Part shown: piece by piece, positions 1 through 7,420 of the stretch | Layout: each line of letters starts with the position of its first letter | How positions within the stretch are numbered: the stretch's first letter is position 1 | Source of the DNA: CSP1-4 sp963777975 | GTDB lineage: Bacteria; Chloroflexota; Limnocylindria; Limnocylindrales; CSP1-4 | NCBI GenBank assembly: GCA_963777975.1 | Contig: CAVZSO010000010.1 | Location: 124,001 to 188,000 of the forward strand | Direction of reading: 5' to 3' | Length of the DNA: 64,000 bases | Notes under the pieces: model-generated | Databases searched by the model: none | Seen by the model: only the letters and a program-made list of their open reading frames with translations | What the model was told of the DNA's origin: nothing | Translations under genes and position numbers: made by a program

Positions 1-762
1 TGGGCCGCCCTGACCGAGCGCATCGAGGTCGGGTTGCTCGTCGGGGCCAATACGTTTCGCAATCCCGGCCTGACCGCCAAGGCTGCCCTGACCATCGACC
101 ACATCAGCGGCGGTCGGGCCTGGCTCGGCCTGGGTGGTGCCTGGAACGGGGTCGAGCATGAAGCCTTCGGCCTCGACTTCGGCAGCGGCTTCGGCGAGCG
201 GCTGGACCGGCTCGACGAGGCGCTGGCGGCCATCACCGCGCTCTTTCGTGGAGCGTCTGTGACCTCGCCGGAGGGCGGCGCCTACGGCTTTCATGACCTC
301 GTGGCCCGTCCGCTTCCGGTACGTGGGCCGGGGCGGCTGCCGATCCTGGTCGGTGGCGGCGGCGAGAAGAAGACGCTGCGCACGACGGCTCGGTACGCCG
401 ATGCCTGGCACGGCTTCGGCGGCGTCGAGCGCTTCAAGCGCAAGCTCGACATCCTCGAGGGCCACTGCGCCGCGGTCGGCCGCGACCTCACGGAGATCGC
501 GTTCTCGTGCGGGCCATACGTCTGCATCCGCGACGAGCCGGCCGAAGCGCTGCGCGTCCTGAATGCCGCGCTGGCACCGTACGACAGCTCGGCCGAAGAC
601 AGCGAGGACACGTGGCTCGGCCCGCCCGAGCGGATCGCCGAGCGCTGGCGTCCCTTCGCCGACATCGGGGTCACCTTCGCCATCGCCGACCTGCCATCGC
701 CGTACGATCGCGAGACGATCGAGCGCTGGCCAGAGGTACGAGCGCTCATGGCAGGCGCATGA
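1..762 (+). CDS. LLM-class F420/flavin-dependent oxidoreductase, 5' end off window
   Basis: The C-terminal 253 residues of a luciferase-like monooxygenase (LLM) TIM-barrel protein; the frame is open to base 1, so the true start lies upstream. Visible family features are the barrel segment with GANTFRNPGLTAK, the HISGGRAWLGLGGAWN turn, and the late PILVGGGGEKKTLR strand that binds the phosphate of F420 or FMN in this family. The stop overlaps the cofD start (ATGA), so the two are probably translated together, which favours F420 rather than FMN as cofactor. The substrate cannot be read from the sequence. Confidence 0.88.
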   Translation, partial: WAALTERIEVGLLVGANTFRNPGLTAKAALTIDHISGGRAWLGLGGAWNGVEHEAFGLDFGSGFGERLDRLDEALAAITALFRGASVTSPEGGAYGFHDLVARPLPVRGPGRLPILVGGGGEKKTLRTTARYADAWHGFGGVERFKRKLDILEGHCAAVGRDLTEIAFSCGPYVCIRDEPAEALRVLNAALAPYDSSAEDSEDTWLGPPERIAERWRPFADIGVTFAIADLPSPYDRETIERWPEVRALMAGA

Positions 763-1718
763 CCGATCGGGTCGTGATGCTGGCCGGCGGCTACGGCGGC
801 GCCAAGCTGAGCCACGGCGTGGCCATGCTGGCAGAGGCACCGGGGTCGGATATCGAGCTCTCGGTCATCGTCAACACCGGCGACGACCTCGAGCTCCACG
901 GCCTGCTCGTCTGCCCGGACCTCGACACCGTCATGTACACATTGGCCGGCCTGGCCAACGACGCCACCGGCTGGGGGGTGCGCGACGAGACCTGGTCGGC
1001 GCGAGCGATGCTCGAGCGCTATGGGCAGGAGACGTGGTTCGGCCTCGGCGACCGGGACATCGCGACCCACCTCCTGCGCTCGAAGCGGATGCGCGCCGGC
1101 GTCCGGCTGACCGAGGTCGAGGCCGAGCTGACACACGCCCTGGGCATCCACGCCCAGCTGCTGCCCATGACCGACGACATCGTGCGCACCAAGCTGCGGA
1201 CCGACGACGGCTGGCTCTCGTTCCAGGACTACTTCGTCCAGCGCCATCATGCCGACGACGTCCACGAGGTGCACTTCCACGGCATCGAGCACGCGCAGGC
1301 GACGACCGAGGCGCTCGAAGCCATCGCCCACGCCGACCGGATCCTGATCGCGCCGTCGAACCCGTTCGTCAGCGTCGGCACCATCCTGGCCGTGCCTGGC
1401 CTGCTCGACGCGCTGCTCGACGCCGAGGCGCCGATCATCGCCGTCAGCCCGCTCATCGGCGGCGCCGCCGTGCGCGGCCCGGCCGACCGGATGTTCGTGA
1501 CCCTTGGCGGCGAGGCGTCGGCCAGCGGCGTCGCGCGTCACTACGTGGAGCGCTACCCGGGCCTCCTCGATGCCATCATCATCGACGAGGTCGACGCCCA
1601 CGAGGCGGACGCCGTCCGTGCCCTCGGCATCGCCGTCGACGTGGCACGCACGCTCATGCTCTCGAACGACGACCGACGTGAGGTGGCTCTGGCAGCGCTC
1701 GCCCTGGAGACGCGTTGA
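759..1718 (+). CDS. cofD: 2-phospho-L-lactate transferase (F420 biosynthesis)
   Basis: CofD joins the phospholactyl (or phosphoenolpyruvyl) moiety to the deazaflavin Fo, giving F420-0 or dehydro-F420-0. The 319-residue product has the usual family length. It starts with the nucleotide-binding loop AGGYGGAKL near residues 8-16, followed by VNTGDDLELHGL and DTVMYTLAG, and later the PSNPFVSVGTIL motif, all CofD hallmarks. The ATG at 759 overlaps the stop of the upstream LLM oxidoreductase by four bases. cofC and cofE lie 2.8 kb further on, past an unrelated regulator, so the pathway is split locally. The Fo synthase genes (cofG/cofH) are not in the window. Confidence 0.95.
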   Translation: MTDRVVMLAGGYGGAKLSHGVAMLAEAPGSDIELSVIVNTGDDLELHGLLVCPDLDTVMYTLAGLANDATGWGVRDETWSARAMLERYGQETWFGLGDRDIATHLLRSKRMRAGVRLTEVEAELTHALGIHAQLLPMTDDIVRTKLRTDDGWLSFQDYFVQRHHADDVHEVHFHGIEHAQATTEALEAIAHADRILIAPSNPFVSVGTILAVPGLLDALLDAEAPIIAVSPLIGGAAVRGPADRMFVTLGGEASASGVARHYVERYPGLLDAIIIDEVDAHEADAVRALGIAVDVARTLMLSNDDRREVALAALALETR

Positions 1719-1817
1719 TGGGCTCGGCGGTCTCCTTCGTCCGCCTCTCGGCTGGAGGGGCCGAGCGGTCGGCTCGTAACCCTCCACGGATCGACGAGGT
1801 CGGCGCATCATCCGTCG

Positions 1818-4442
1818 GTGCCGCACCAGCTGCCGACGGGGACCCTGACCTTTCTGTTCACCGACATCGAGGGGTCCACGCGCCTGCTGCAGCGCCTCGG
1901 AGCTCGCTACGCGGACGTGCTCGAACGACACGGCGCCATCGTTCGTGACGCGCTGACGGCACATGGCGGCGTCGAGGTCGGCACCGAGGGCGATGGCTTC
2001 TTCGCCGTCTTCCCGATCGCCTCGCAGGCCGTCGCGGCCGCCGTCACCGCTCAACGTGACATGGCCGCGGAGGGCTGGCCGGACGACTCGACGGTGCGAG
2101 TCCGGATGGGCCTGCATACCGGCGAGGGACGCCTGGGCGGCGACAGCTACGCCGGCCTGGACGTCCATCGCGCCGCCCGGATCGCCGGCCTGGCGCAGGG
2201 AGGCCAGGTGCTCCTGTCCGCGGCGACGCGGTCGCTCGTCGAGGACGTGCTGCCGGACGGGGTGTCCCTGCGCGACCTGGGTGCCCATCAGCTCAAGGAC
2301 TTCGACCAGCCAGAACGCCTGGTCCAGCTGGTCATCGAGGGCCTTGCCAACGACTTCCCGGCTCTGGCCTCGCTCGATGTGCGGGTCGCCCTGCCGAGAG
2401 AGGCGACAAGCTTCGTCGGGCGCCGCCAGGAGATCGACGAGGCGACGATGCTGCTGACGACCAGCCGCCTGTTGACCCTGACCGGCCCAGGAGGCACTGG
2501 CAAGACGCGGCTCGCGATCAGGATCGCGGCCGAGGTGCGGGACGGATTCCGAGACGGCGTGCAGTTCGTGGACCTGTCGGCTCTTGCCGACGCGACATTG
2601 GTGGGCCCGACCATCGCTCGCAGCCTCGGCCTTCGCGAAGACGCCTCGCGATCGATGACCGAGTCGCTCAAGGACCACCTCAGACCGCGCCACATGCTGC
2701 TGGTCCTCGACAACCTCGAGCGACTGCTGCCGGCAGCCGGCCTCATCGAAGAGCTGCTGGCGGACTCCGCTGGACTGCGTGTCCTCGCCACCAGCCGCAG
2801 CGCCCTGCACGTCTATGGGGAGCAGGAGTTCCCGGTCCCGCCGCTCGCCCTGCCGGCCGCCGACGAGCGGCTCGACGAGGACGCGTTGGCACGGTTTGCC
2901 GCCATCGCGCTGTTCATCGACCGCGCACAGGCGGTGAAGCCCGCATTCGTGCTGTCGCCGGAGAACGCGGCAGCCGTGGCCGATATCTGCCTCCGGCTCG
3001 ACGGTCTGCCGCTCGCAATCGAGCTGGTGGCCAGCCGGGTCCGGATGCTCGAACCGGCGGAGATCCTCATCCGGCTCTTGGATCGGCTGCCGGTCATGGG
3101 CGCCGGCGGCAGCGGCGTGCCGGCTCGCCAGCGAACCCTGCAGGGTGCGATCGACTGGAGCTACGACCTGCTGACGGGACAGGAGCAGGCCCTCTTCGCT
3201 CGACTGGCCGTGTTCTCGGGCGGTTGCACCCTGGAGTCCGCAGATGAGGTCTGCAATCCGGACGGCGAGCTGGGGCTCGACACCTTCGACGGGATCGCCT
3301 CCCTGGTCGATCGCAGCCTGCTGCGGCAGGCAGCCGACTCCGGCCGATCCCGGTTCCAGATGCTCCAGACGATCCGCGACTACGGGCTGGATCGATTGAC
3401 GATCGAGGATTCGATGACGACCATCGGACGTCGACACTCTGCGCATTTCCGAGCTCTCGGCGAGACCGCCGAGGCGCACTTCCTGGGACCGGACCGCGGC
3501 GAGTGGCTCGACCGTTTCGAGGCCGAGGCCGACAACGTCCGGGGCACGCTGGGACGATCATCGGAGTCCGGCGACTCCGAGACCGGCCTGCGGCTGGCGT
3601 CGGCGATCTGGCGCTTCTGGCTGCAGCGCGGGTACCTGCGCGAGGGTCGTACCTGGCTCGAGACGCTCCTCGCGACGGAGCCAGATTGTTCGCCGGCGAT
3701 CCTGGCCAAGGCGTACACGGCACTCGGCGGATTGACCTACTGGCTGTCGGATGCCGAAGCCACCGAGCTCGCCTACGAGGGCGCGGTACGGCTGCGCCGC
3801 GGTTCGGGCGACCGCGGCGCCGAGGCAGCGGCGATGTACGACCTGGCGTTCGTGCCCGTCATGCGCGGTGACCACGACGAAGCGCGCCGGCGGCTCGAGG
3901 CGAGCCTTGAGCTGGCCAAGGTGGCGGGGCGTCCCGATGTCGTCGCGCTGGCCCAGCACTCCTTGGGCCTCGTGATGACGGTGGGCGGCGATCCTCGGTC
4001 CGGGCTCGCATACCAGGAGGCCTCGCTGGCCTACTTCCGGGCCTCGGGCGACCGCTTCCAGACCGCTTGGACGCTGTCCGGCATCGGTCTCGCCTTCGCC
4101 TTCCTGGGTCGGCGCGCGGAGGCGCGGGCGAGATACATGGAGAGCCTGAGGCTGCACGCCGAAGCCAGGAACCTGCCCGGCATCGGAGCCGGCCTGGAGG
4201 TGTTGGCGATGCTCGAGTCGACGGGCGGCCACCACGCGCCTGCCGTCCAGCTGGCGGCGGCGGTCGAGGCGCTGCGTGCGACGACCGGCGCTTCGGCACC
4301 CTTGATGTTCACGCACGCGATCGATGTCGTGGGCCCGGCAACGCGCGCCCTGGGAGCCGCCGCGGTGGAGGCGGCACAGCGGGAGGGCCGGCGGATGACC
4401 ATCGATGAGGTGATCGAATACGCCGCCGGCCTCCACGATTAG
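1818..4442 (+). CDS. Adenylate/guanylate cyclase domain - NB-ARC-type ATPase - TPR protein
   Basis: A three-part signalling protein of 874 residues. Residues about 5-165 form a class III cyclase homology domain: FTDIEGST and GTEGDGFFAVFP carry the two metal-binding Asp, and SYAGLDVHRAARIA is the dimer-helix region. An AAA/NB-ARC-like ATPase follows, with Walker A GPGGTGKT near residue 222, a Walker B-like LLVLDN near 293 and the GLPLAIEL motif near 394. The C-terminal 260 residues are TPR-like helical repeats. No HTH domain is present, unlike the LuxR-type relatives, so output is presumably cyclic nucleotide or protein contacts. The GTG start puts PTGTLTFLFTD at the very N-terminus, as in the family. 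It sits between cofD and cofC without obvious functional link. Confidence 0.9.
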   Translation: MPHQLPTGTLTFLFTDIEGSTRLLQRLGARYADVLERHGAIVRDALTAHGGVEVGTEGDGFFAVFPIASQAVAAAVTAQRDMAAEGWPDDSTVRVRMGLHTGEGRLGGDSYAGLDVHRAARIAGLAQGGQVLLSAATRSLVEDVLPDGVSLRDLGAHQLKDFDQPERLVQLVIEGLANDFPALASLDVRVALPREATSFVGRRQEIDEATMLLTTSRLLTLTGPGGTGKTRLAIRIAAEVRDGFRDGVQFVDLSALADATLVGPTIARSLGLREDASRSMTESLKDHLRPRHMLLVLDNLERLLPAAGLIEELLADSAGLRVLATSRSALHVYGEQEFPVPPLALPAADERLDEDALARFAAIALFIDRAQAVKPAFVLSPENAAAVADICLRLDGLPLAIELVASRVRMLEPAEILIRLLDRLPVMGAGGSGVPARQRTLQGAIDWSYDLLTGQEQALFARLAVFSGGCTLESADEVCNPDGELGLDTFDGIASLVDRSLLRQAADSGRSRFQMLQTIRDYGLDRLTIEDSMTTIGRRHSAHFRALGETAEAHFLGPDRGEWLDRFEAEADNVRGTLGRSSESGDSETGLRLASAIWRFWLQRGYLREGRTWLETLLATEPDCSPAILAKAYTALGGLTYWLSDAEATELAYEGAVRLRRGSGDRGAEAAAMYDLAFVPVMRGDHDEARRRLEASLELAKVAGRPDVVALAQHSLGLVMTVGGDPRSGLAYQEASLAYFRASGDRFQTAWTLSGIGLAFAFLGRRAEARARYMESLRLHAEARNLPGIGAGLEVLAMLESTGGHHAPAVQLAAAVEALRATTGASAPLMFTHAIDVVGPATRALGAAAVEAAQREGRRMTIDEVIEYAAGLHD

Positions 4443-4493
4443 CCGCTGCACGAGTCGCGTGAGGGCCGGCGACATCCGACCGCGAGCGTCGCC

Positions 4494-4499
4494 TACCAT
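4494..4499 (+). promoter_or_regulatory. -10 element (TACCAT), leaderless start of cofC
   Basis: TACCAT ends six bases before the GTG of cofC. This is the TAnnnT-N6/7-RTG arrangement seen repeatedly in the window, implying that transcription starts at or next to the start codon. I see no clear -35 hexamer. Confidence 0.55.
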
Positions 4500-4505
4500 C
4501 CGTCC

Positions 4506-5195
4506 GTGGCGCCCACCAGACCTGCCGACCTCAGCCAGCTCCACGTCATCGTGCCGGTCCGCGCGCTCGACGACGGTAAGAAGCGCCTCAGCCCGGTGCT
4601 GGGCGAGCAGCAACGAGCGCTGCTCGTAGCCGGCCTCCTCGAACGCACGCTTGAGGTCCTTCGGGCGTGGGGCGGGGCGGCGGCGATCCATGTCGTGAGC
4701 CCCGACCCTGCCGTCATGCCGCTCGCGCGCTCGGCCGGGGCTCGGCCGATCCTCCAGGCGGACGAAGGGCTCAACGAGGGCATCGGCGCGGCGCGCGCGA
4801 TCGCCGTCGGCGGCGGCGCCACGGCCATCCTGATCCTGCCCGCCGACCTGCCCGTCCTGGAAGCCGACGCCCTCGACGCGCTCGTCGACGCGGCGGATGC
4901 CGCGCTCGCGGCGGGCGGCGGTCGGCCGGTCGTCGTCGTCGCGCCGGCAGATGCGCGAAGCGGCACGAATGGGCTCCTGCTCTCCCCACCCGACGCGATC
5001 GCGCCCGGCTTCGGGCCAGCCAGCCTGGAGCGCCACCTTCGGGCCGCGGAGGCCGCCGGGGCCTCGACGCAGCTCGTGGTCGATGCCGCTCTTGGCTTCG
5101 ACCTCGACACGCCCGACGACCTGACGCTGCTGGGGCCAGCACGCCTGGCGAAGCTGATGCGGCCGACCCCACCACGCGCCTCGACGGTCCCATGA
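4506..5195 (+). CDS. cofC: 2-phospho-L-lactate (or PEP) guanylyltransferase (F420 biosynthesis)
   Basis: CofC activates 2-phospholactate or phosphoenolpyruvate with GTP to make the substrate of CofD. The 229-residue product is a MobA-like nucleotidyltransferase: an N-terminal VIVPVRALDDGKKRLSPVL loop (nucleotide binding), ILPADLPVL with the metal-binding Asp pair, and a GTNGLLLSPPDAIAPGFG segment typical of CofC. The GTG start is supported by the -10 hexamer six bases upstream; there is no Shine-Dalgarno sequence because the transcript would be leaderless. It forms a two-gene unit with cofE 13 bases downstream. Confidence 0.93.
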   Translation: MAPTRPADLSQLHVIVPVRALDDGKKRLSPVLGEQQRALLVAGLLERTLEVLRAWGGAAAIHVVSPDPAVMPLARSAGARPILQADEGLNEGIGAARAIAVGGGATAILILPADLPVLEADALDALVDAADAALAAGGGRPVVVVAPADARSGTNGLLLSPPDAIAPGFGPASLERHLRAAEAAGASTQLVVDAALGFDLDTPDDLTLLGPARLAKLMRPTPPRASTVP

Positions 5196-5208
5196 GCCGA
5201 CGGTCGGG

Positions 5209-6003
5209 GTGCCCATAGCACTGATGCATCGCCTGCTCGCTGTCGCGCTGCCGCCGCTGCCCGAGGTCCGGCCAGGCGACGACCTGCCGGGGCTGGTCGC
5301 GGCGGCGTGGCGACTCGCCATCGCCGACGAACCGGAACTGACGCCGGCCAGCGGTGACGTGCTCGTCGTGACCCAGAAGGTCGTCTCCAAGGCGGAGGGC
5401 GCGGTCGTCGATCTGCGCACGGTCACGCCCCGCGCCGAAGCGGTCGCCTTCGCCGAGCGCTGGGAGCGCGACCCGCGGCAGGTCGAGGTCGTGCTGCGTG
5501 AGGCCGCGGCCATCGTGCGCATGGAGCGTGGCGTGATCATCACCCGCACGCGCCACGGCTTCGTCTGCGCCAACGGTGGCGTCGATGCCTCGAATGTCGC
5601 GCCAGACACCGTGACGATCCTGCCCGAGGATCCGGACCGATCGGCCCGAGCGATCATGGCGCGCCTGGCCGATCTGCTCGATCTGCCGCCGGAGCGCACC
5701 CCGGCCATCGTGATCAGCGACTCGTTCGGCCGGCCGTGGCGCTGGGGCATCGTCGACGTCGCCCTTGGCGTGGCGGGCTTCGGCCCGCTCGACGACCAAC
5801 GCGGCCGACCGGACACGGCGGGTCGCGTGATGCGCTCGACGGTCGTGGCGGTCGCCGACGAGATCGCTTCCGCGGCAGAGCTCGCGTCGGGCAAGACCAG
5901 CGGGCGACCGGTCGTCCTCGTCCGGGGCGCGGGCCTGCCGGCCGGTGACGGGTCGATCCAGCGCGAGTTGGTCATGCCCACCGAGAACGACCTCTTTCCC
6001 TGA
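5209..6003 (+). CDS. cofE: Coenzyme F420-0:L-glutamate ligase
   Basis: CofE adds glutamate residues to F420-0. The 264-residue product corresponds to the stand-alone ligase domain of archaeal CofE and of the N-terminal half of mycobacterial FbiB; the C-terminal FMN reductase half of FbiB is absent. Visible signatures are VVTQKVVSKAEG, the REAAAIVRMERGVIITRTRHGFVC region cut by family-typical Cys and Asn residues, VISDSFGRPWRWG and the DGSIQRELVMPTENDLF tail. The GTG at 5209 is used here; an ATG at 5224 is an alternative. It lies 13 bases after cofC and is probably cotranscribed. Confidence 0.94.
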   Translation: MPIALMHRLLAVALPPLPEVRPGDDLPGLVAAAWRLAIADEPELTPASGDVLVVTQKVVSKAEGAVVDLRTVTPRAEAVAFAERWERDPRQVEVVLREAAAIVRMERGVIITRTRHGFVCANGGVDASNVAPDTVTILPEDPDRSARAIMARLADLLDLPPERTPAIVISDSFGRPWRWGIVDVALGVAGFGPLDDQRGRPDTAGRVMRSTVVAVADEIASAAELASGKTSGRPVVLVRGAGLPAGDGSIQRELVMPTENDLFP

Positions 6004-6033
6004 CGACCCCTTCCCCGAGACGACGGCCGCGCC

Positions 6034-6039
6034 TACGAT
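6034..6039 (+). promoter_or_regulatory. -10 element (TACGAT) before small membrane ORF
   Basis: TACGAT ends seven bases before the GTG at 6047, the same leaderless geometry as at neighbouring genes. It is the main reason to believe the short reading frame that follows. Confidence 0.4.
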
Positions 6040-6046
6040 TTCGCGC

Positions 6047-6292
6047 GTGATGCGTGGCACCACCCTGCGCCGCTGGGCCCCCGCATCGGCGTGGGGCATC
6101 TGGCTCATCGGCGCCCTGCTCCTGGCGGCCGTCCTGCTGCTCGGGGCAGCGCCGGGGTCGACCGCCCTGGGCGAGCTCAACCTGTTCGTGGTCGTGCGCA
6201 TCGTCGCGCCACATCGCCGACCGCATGGCACACTACGCCGCAGGGTCGCCGCCGCGGAAATACTCCCAGGGAGTATGCAGGTTGCGTGCTAG
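6047..6292 (+). CDS. Small membrane protein, unknown, possibly truncated
   Basis: An 81-residue frame (GTG at 6047 or ATG at 6050) with one clear transmembrane helix around residues 15-35 (WGIWLIGALLLAAVLLLGAA). The remaining 45 residues are basic and show no recognised motif; the abrupt change suggests either a very short protein or a frame break in a longer membrane protein. Its 3' end runs through the palindrome and -10 region of trxB, which is unusual for a functional coding end. Function unknown. Confidence 0.35.
   Translation: MMRGTTLRRWAPASAWGIWLIGALLLAAVLLLGAAPGSTALGELNLFVVVRIVAPHRRPHGTLRRRVAAAEILPGSMQVAC
6260..6276. promoter_or_regulatory. Perfect palindromic operator ATACTCCC-A-GGGAGTAT before trxB
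   Basis: An 8-1-8 perfect inverted repeat centred on 6268, ending 13 bases before the trxB -10 hexamer, so it covers the -35 region. A repressor bound there would block the promoter. AT-flanked C/G tracts of this kind are bound by CsoR/RcnR-type and some Rrf2-type regulators; which family applies here is unknown. Confidence 0.6.
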
Positions 6293-6295
6293 GAT
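6290..6295 (+). promoter_or_regulatory. -10 element (TAGGAT), leaderless start of trxB
   Basis: TAGGAT ends six bases before the trxB ATG. The expected -35 position falls inside the palindrome at 6260-6276 and does not resemble TTGACA. Confidence 0.55.
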
Positions 6296-6301
6296 AGGTG
6301 C

Positions 6302-7420
6302 ATGGTCAACGAATCCAAGGGCTTTACCGGCATCCAGATGATCGACGCGGGGGCAGCCGATGCGGTCCCGGCGACGAAGCCGGTGAGCGCCTTTCCGACC
6401 ATCGCGCAGGTCGCCGAGCCCAGCCTCCAGCCGGCCGAGCCGGCGGCGGTCGAGGCAGGTGAGTTCGGCGGCGGCGTCAGCAAGGTCGTCATCGTCGGCT
6501 CCGGCCCCGCCGGCCTGACGGCGGCCATCTACGCGGCGCGCGCCAACCTCGAGCCGCTGGTCATCGCCGGCCTCGTGCCCGGCGGTCAGCTGATGATCAC
6601 CAGCGACGTCGAGAACTACCCAGGCTTCCCGGACGGCATCCAGGGACCCGAGCTGATGGACCTCTTTCGGAAACAGGCCGCGCGCTTCGGGACGCGCTTC
6701 GTCGACAAGGACCTGGAGCGGGTCGACTTCAGCCAGCGGCCCTTCAGACTCTGGGCCGGCGGCATCGAGCACCGCGCCGAATCCGTCATCGTCGCCACCG
6801 GGGCGTCGGCCATCTGGCTGGGCCTGGAGAGCGAGACGCGGCTGCGCGGTCGGGGCGTCAGCGCCTGCGCGACCTGTGACGGCTTCTTCTTCCGCGACAA
6901 GCACGTCGGCGTCGTCGGAGGCGGCGACTCCGCGCTCGAAGAGGCGACCTTCCTGACCAAGTTCGCCAGGCGGGTCACGATGATCCATCGCCGCGATGAG
7001 TTTCGTGGCTCCAAGATCATGCGCGACCGCGCACTCAACGACCCCAAGATCGACGTCCGCTGGAACAGCGAGGTCGCCGAGGTCATCGGCGACGACGTGG
7101 TCAGCGGCCTGCGCCTGCGCGACACCGCGACCGGCCAGGAGCACGAGGAGCCGATGGACGGGCTCTTCGTCGCCATCGGGCATCAGCCCAATACCGACGT
7201 CTTCCGCGACTGGCTCGAGGTCGACCCGAAGGGCTACCTCGTCGTGCACGACCAGACCGGCACCAAGGTCGAGGGGGTCTTCGTCGCCGGCGACGTCCAC
7301 GATCATCGCTACCGGCAGGCCGTCACCGCCGCGGGAGACGGCTGTCGGGCGGCCATCGATGCCGAGCGCTGGCTCGAATCGGTCGGCCTGGCCGAGGCGG
7401 CGACCTCGACCGCCTGGTGA
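6302..7420 (+). CDS. trxB: Thioredoxin reductase (NADPH) with N-terminal extension
   Basis: Low-molecular-weight thioredoxin reductase, a FAD enzyme that reduces thioredoxin with NADPH in the cytoplasm. The first FAD loop GSGPAGLTAAIYAAR begins near residue 64, the redox motif is C189-A-T-C192, the NADPH loop is GVVGGGDSALEEA, and the second FAD motif ends in FVAGDVHDHRYRQA. At 372 residues it is about 55-60 longer than usual because of a low-complexity Ala/Pro/Glu-rich N-terminal extension. The start is fixed by the -10 hexamer six bases upstream. Its stop overlaps the GTG of the next gene. Confidence 0.95.
   Translation: MVNESKGFTGIQMIDAGAADAVPATKPVSAFPTIAQVAEPSLQPAEPAAVEAGEFGGGVSKVVIVGSGPAGLTAAIYAARANLEPLVIAGLVPGGQLMITSDVENYPGFPDGIQGPELMDLFRKQAARFGTRFVDKDLERVDFSQRPFRLWAGGIEHRAESVIVATGASAIWLGLESETRLRGRGVSACATCDGFFFRDKHVGVVGGGDSALEEATFLTKFARRVTMIHRRDEFRGSKIMRDRALNDPKIDVRWNSEVAEVIGDDVVSGLRLRDTATGQEHEEPMDGLFVAIGHQPNTDVFRDWLEVDPKGYLVVHDQTGTKVEGVFVAGDVHDHRYRQAVTAAGDGCRAAIDAERWLESVGLAEAATSTAW

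Noticed and set aside
291..3479. Minus-strand open frame of 1062 codons
   Set aside because: It lies antisense to the LLM, cofD and cyclase genes, is full of His/Arg/Gln/Asp-rich low-complexity sequence without any domain, and is explained by GC-rich codon bias keeping the opposite frame open.
3558..5981. Minus-strand open frame of 807 codons over the TPR, cofC and cofE genes
   Set aside because: No recognisable motif, composition of an antisense shadow; the plus strand holds clear families.
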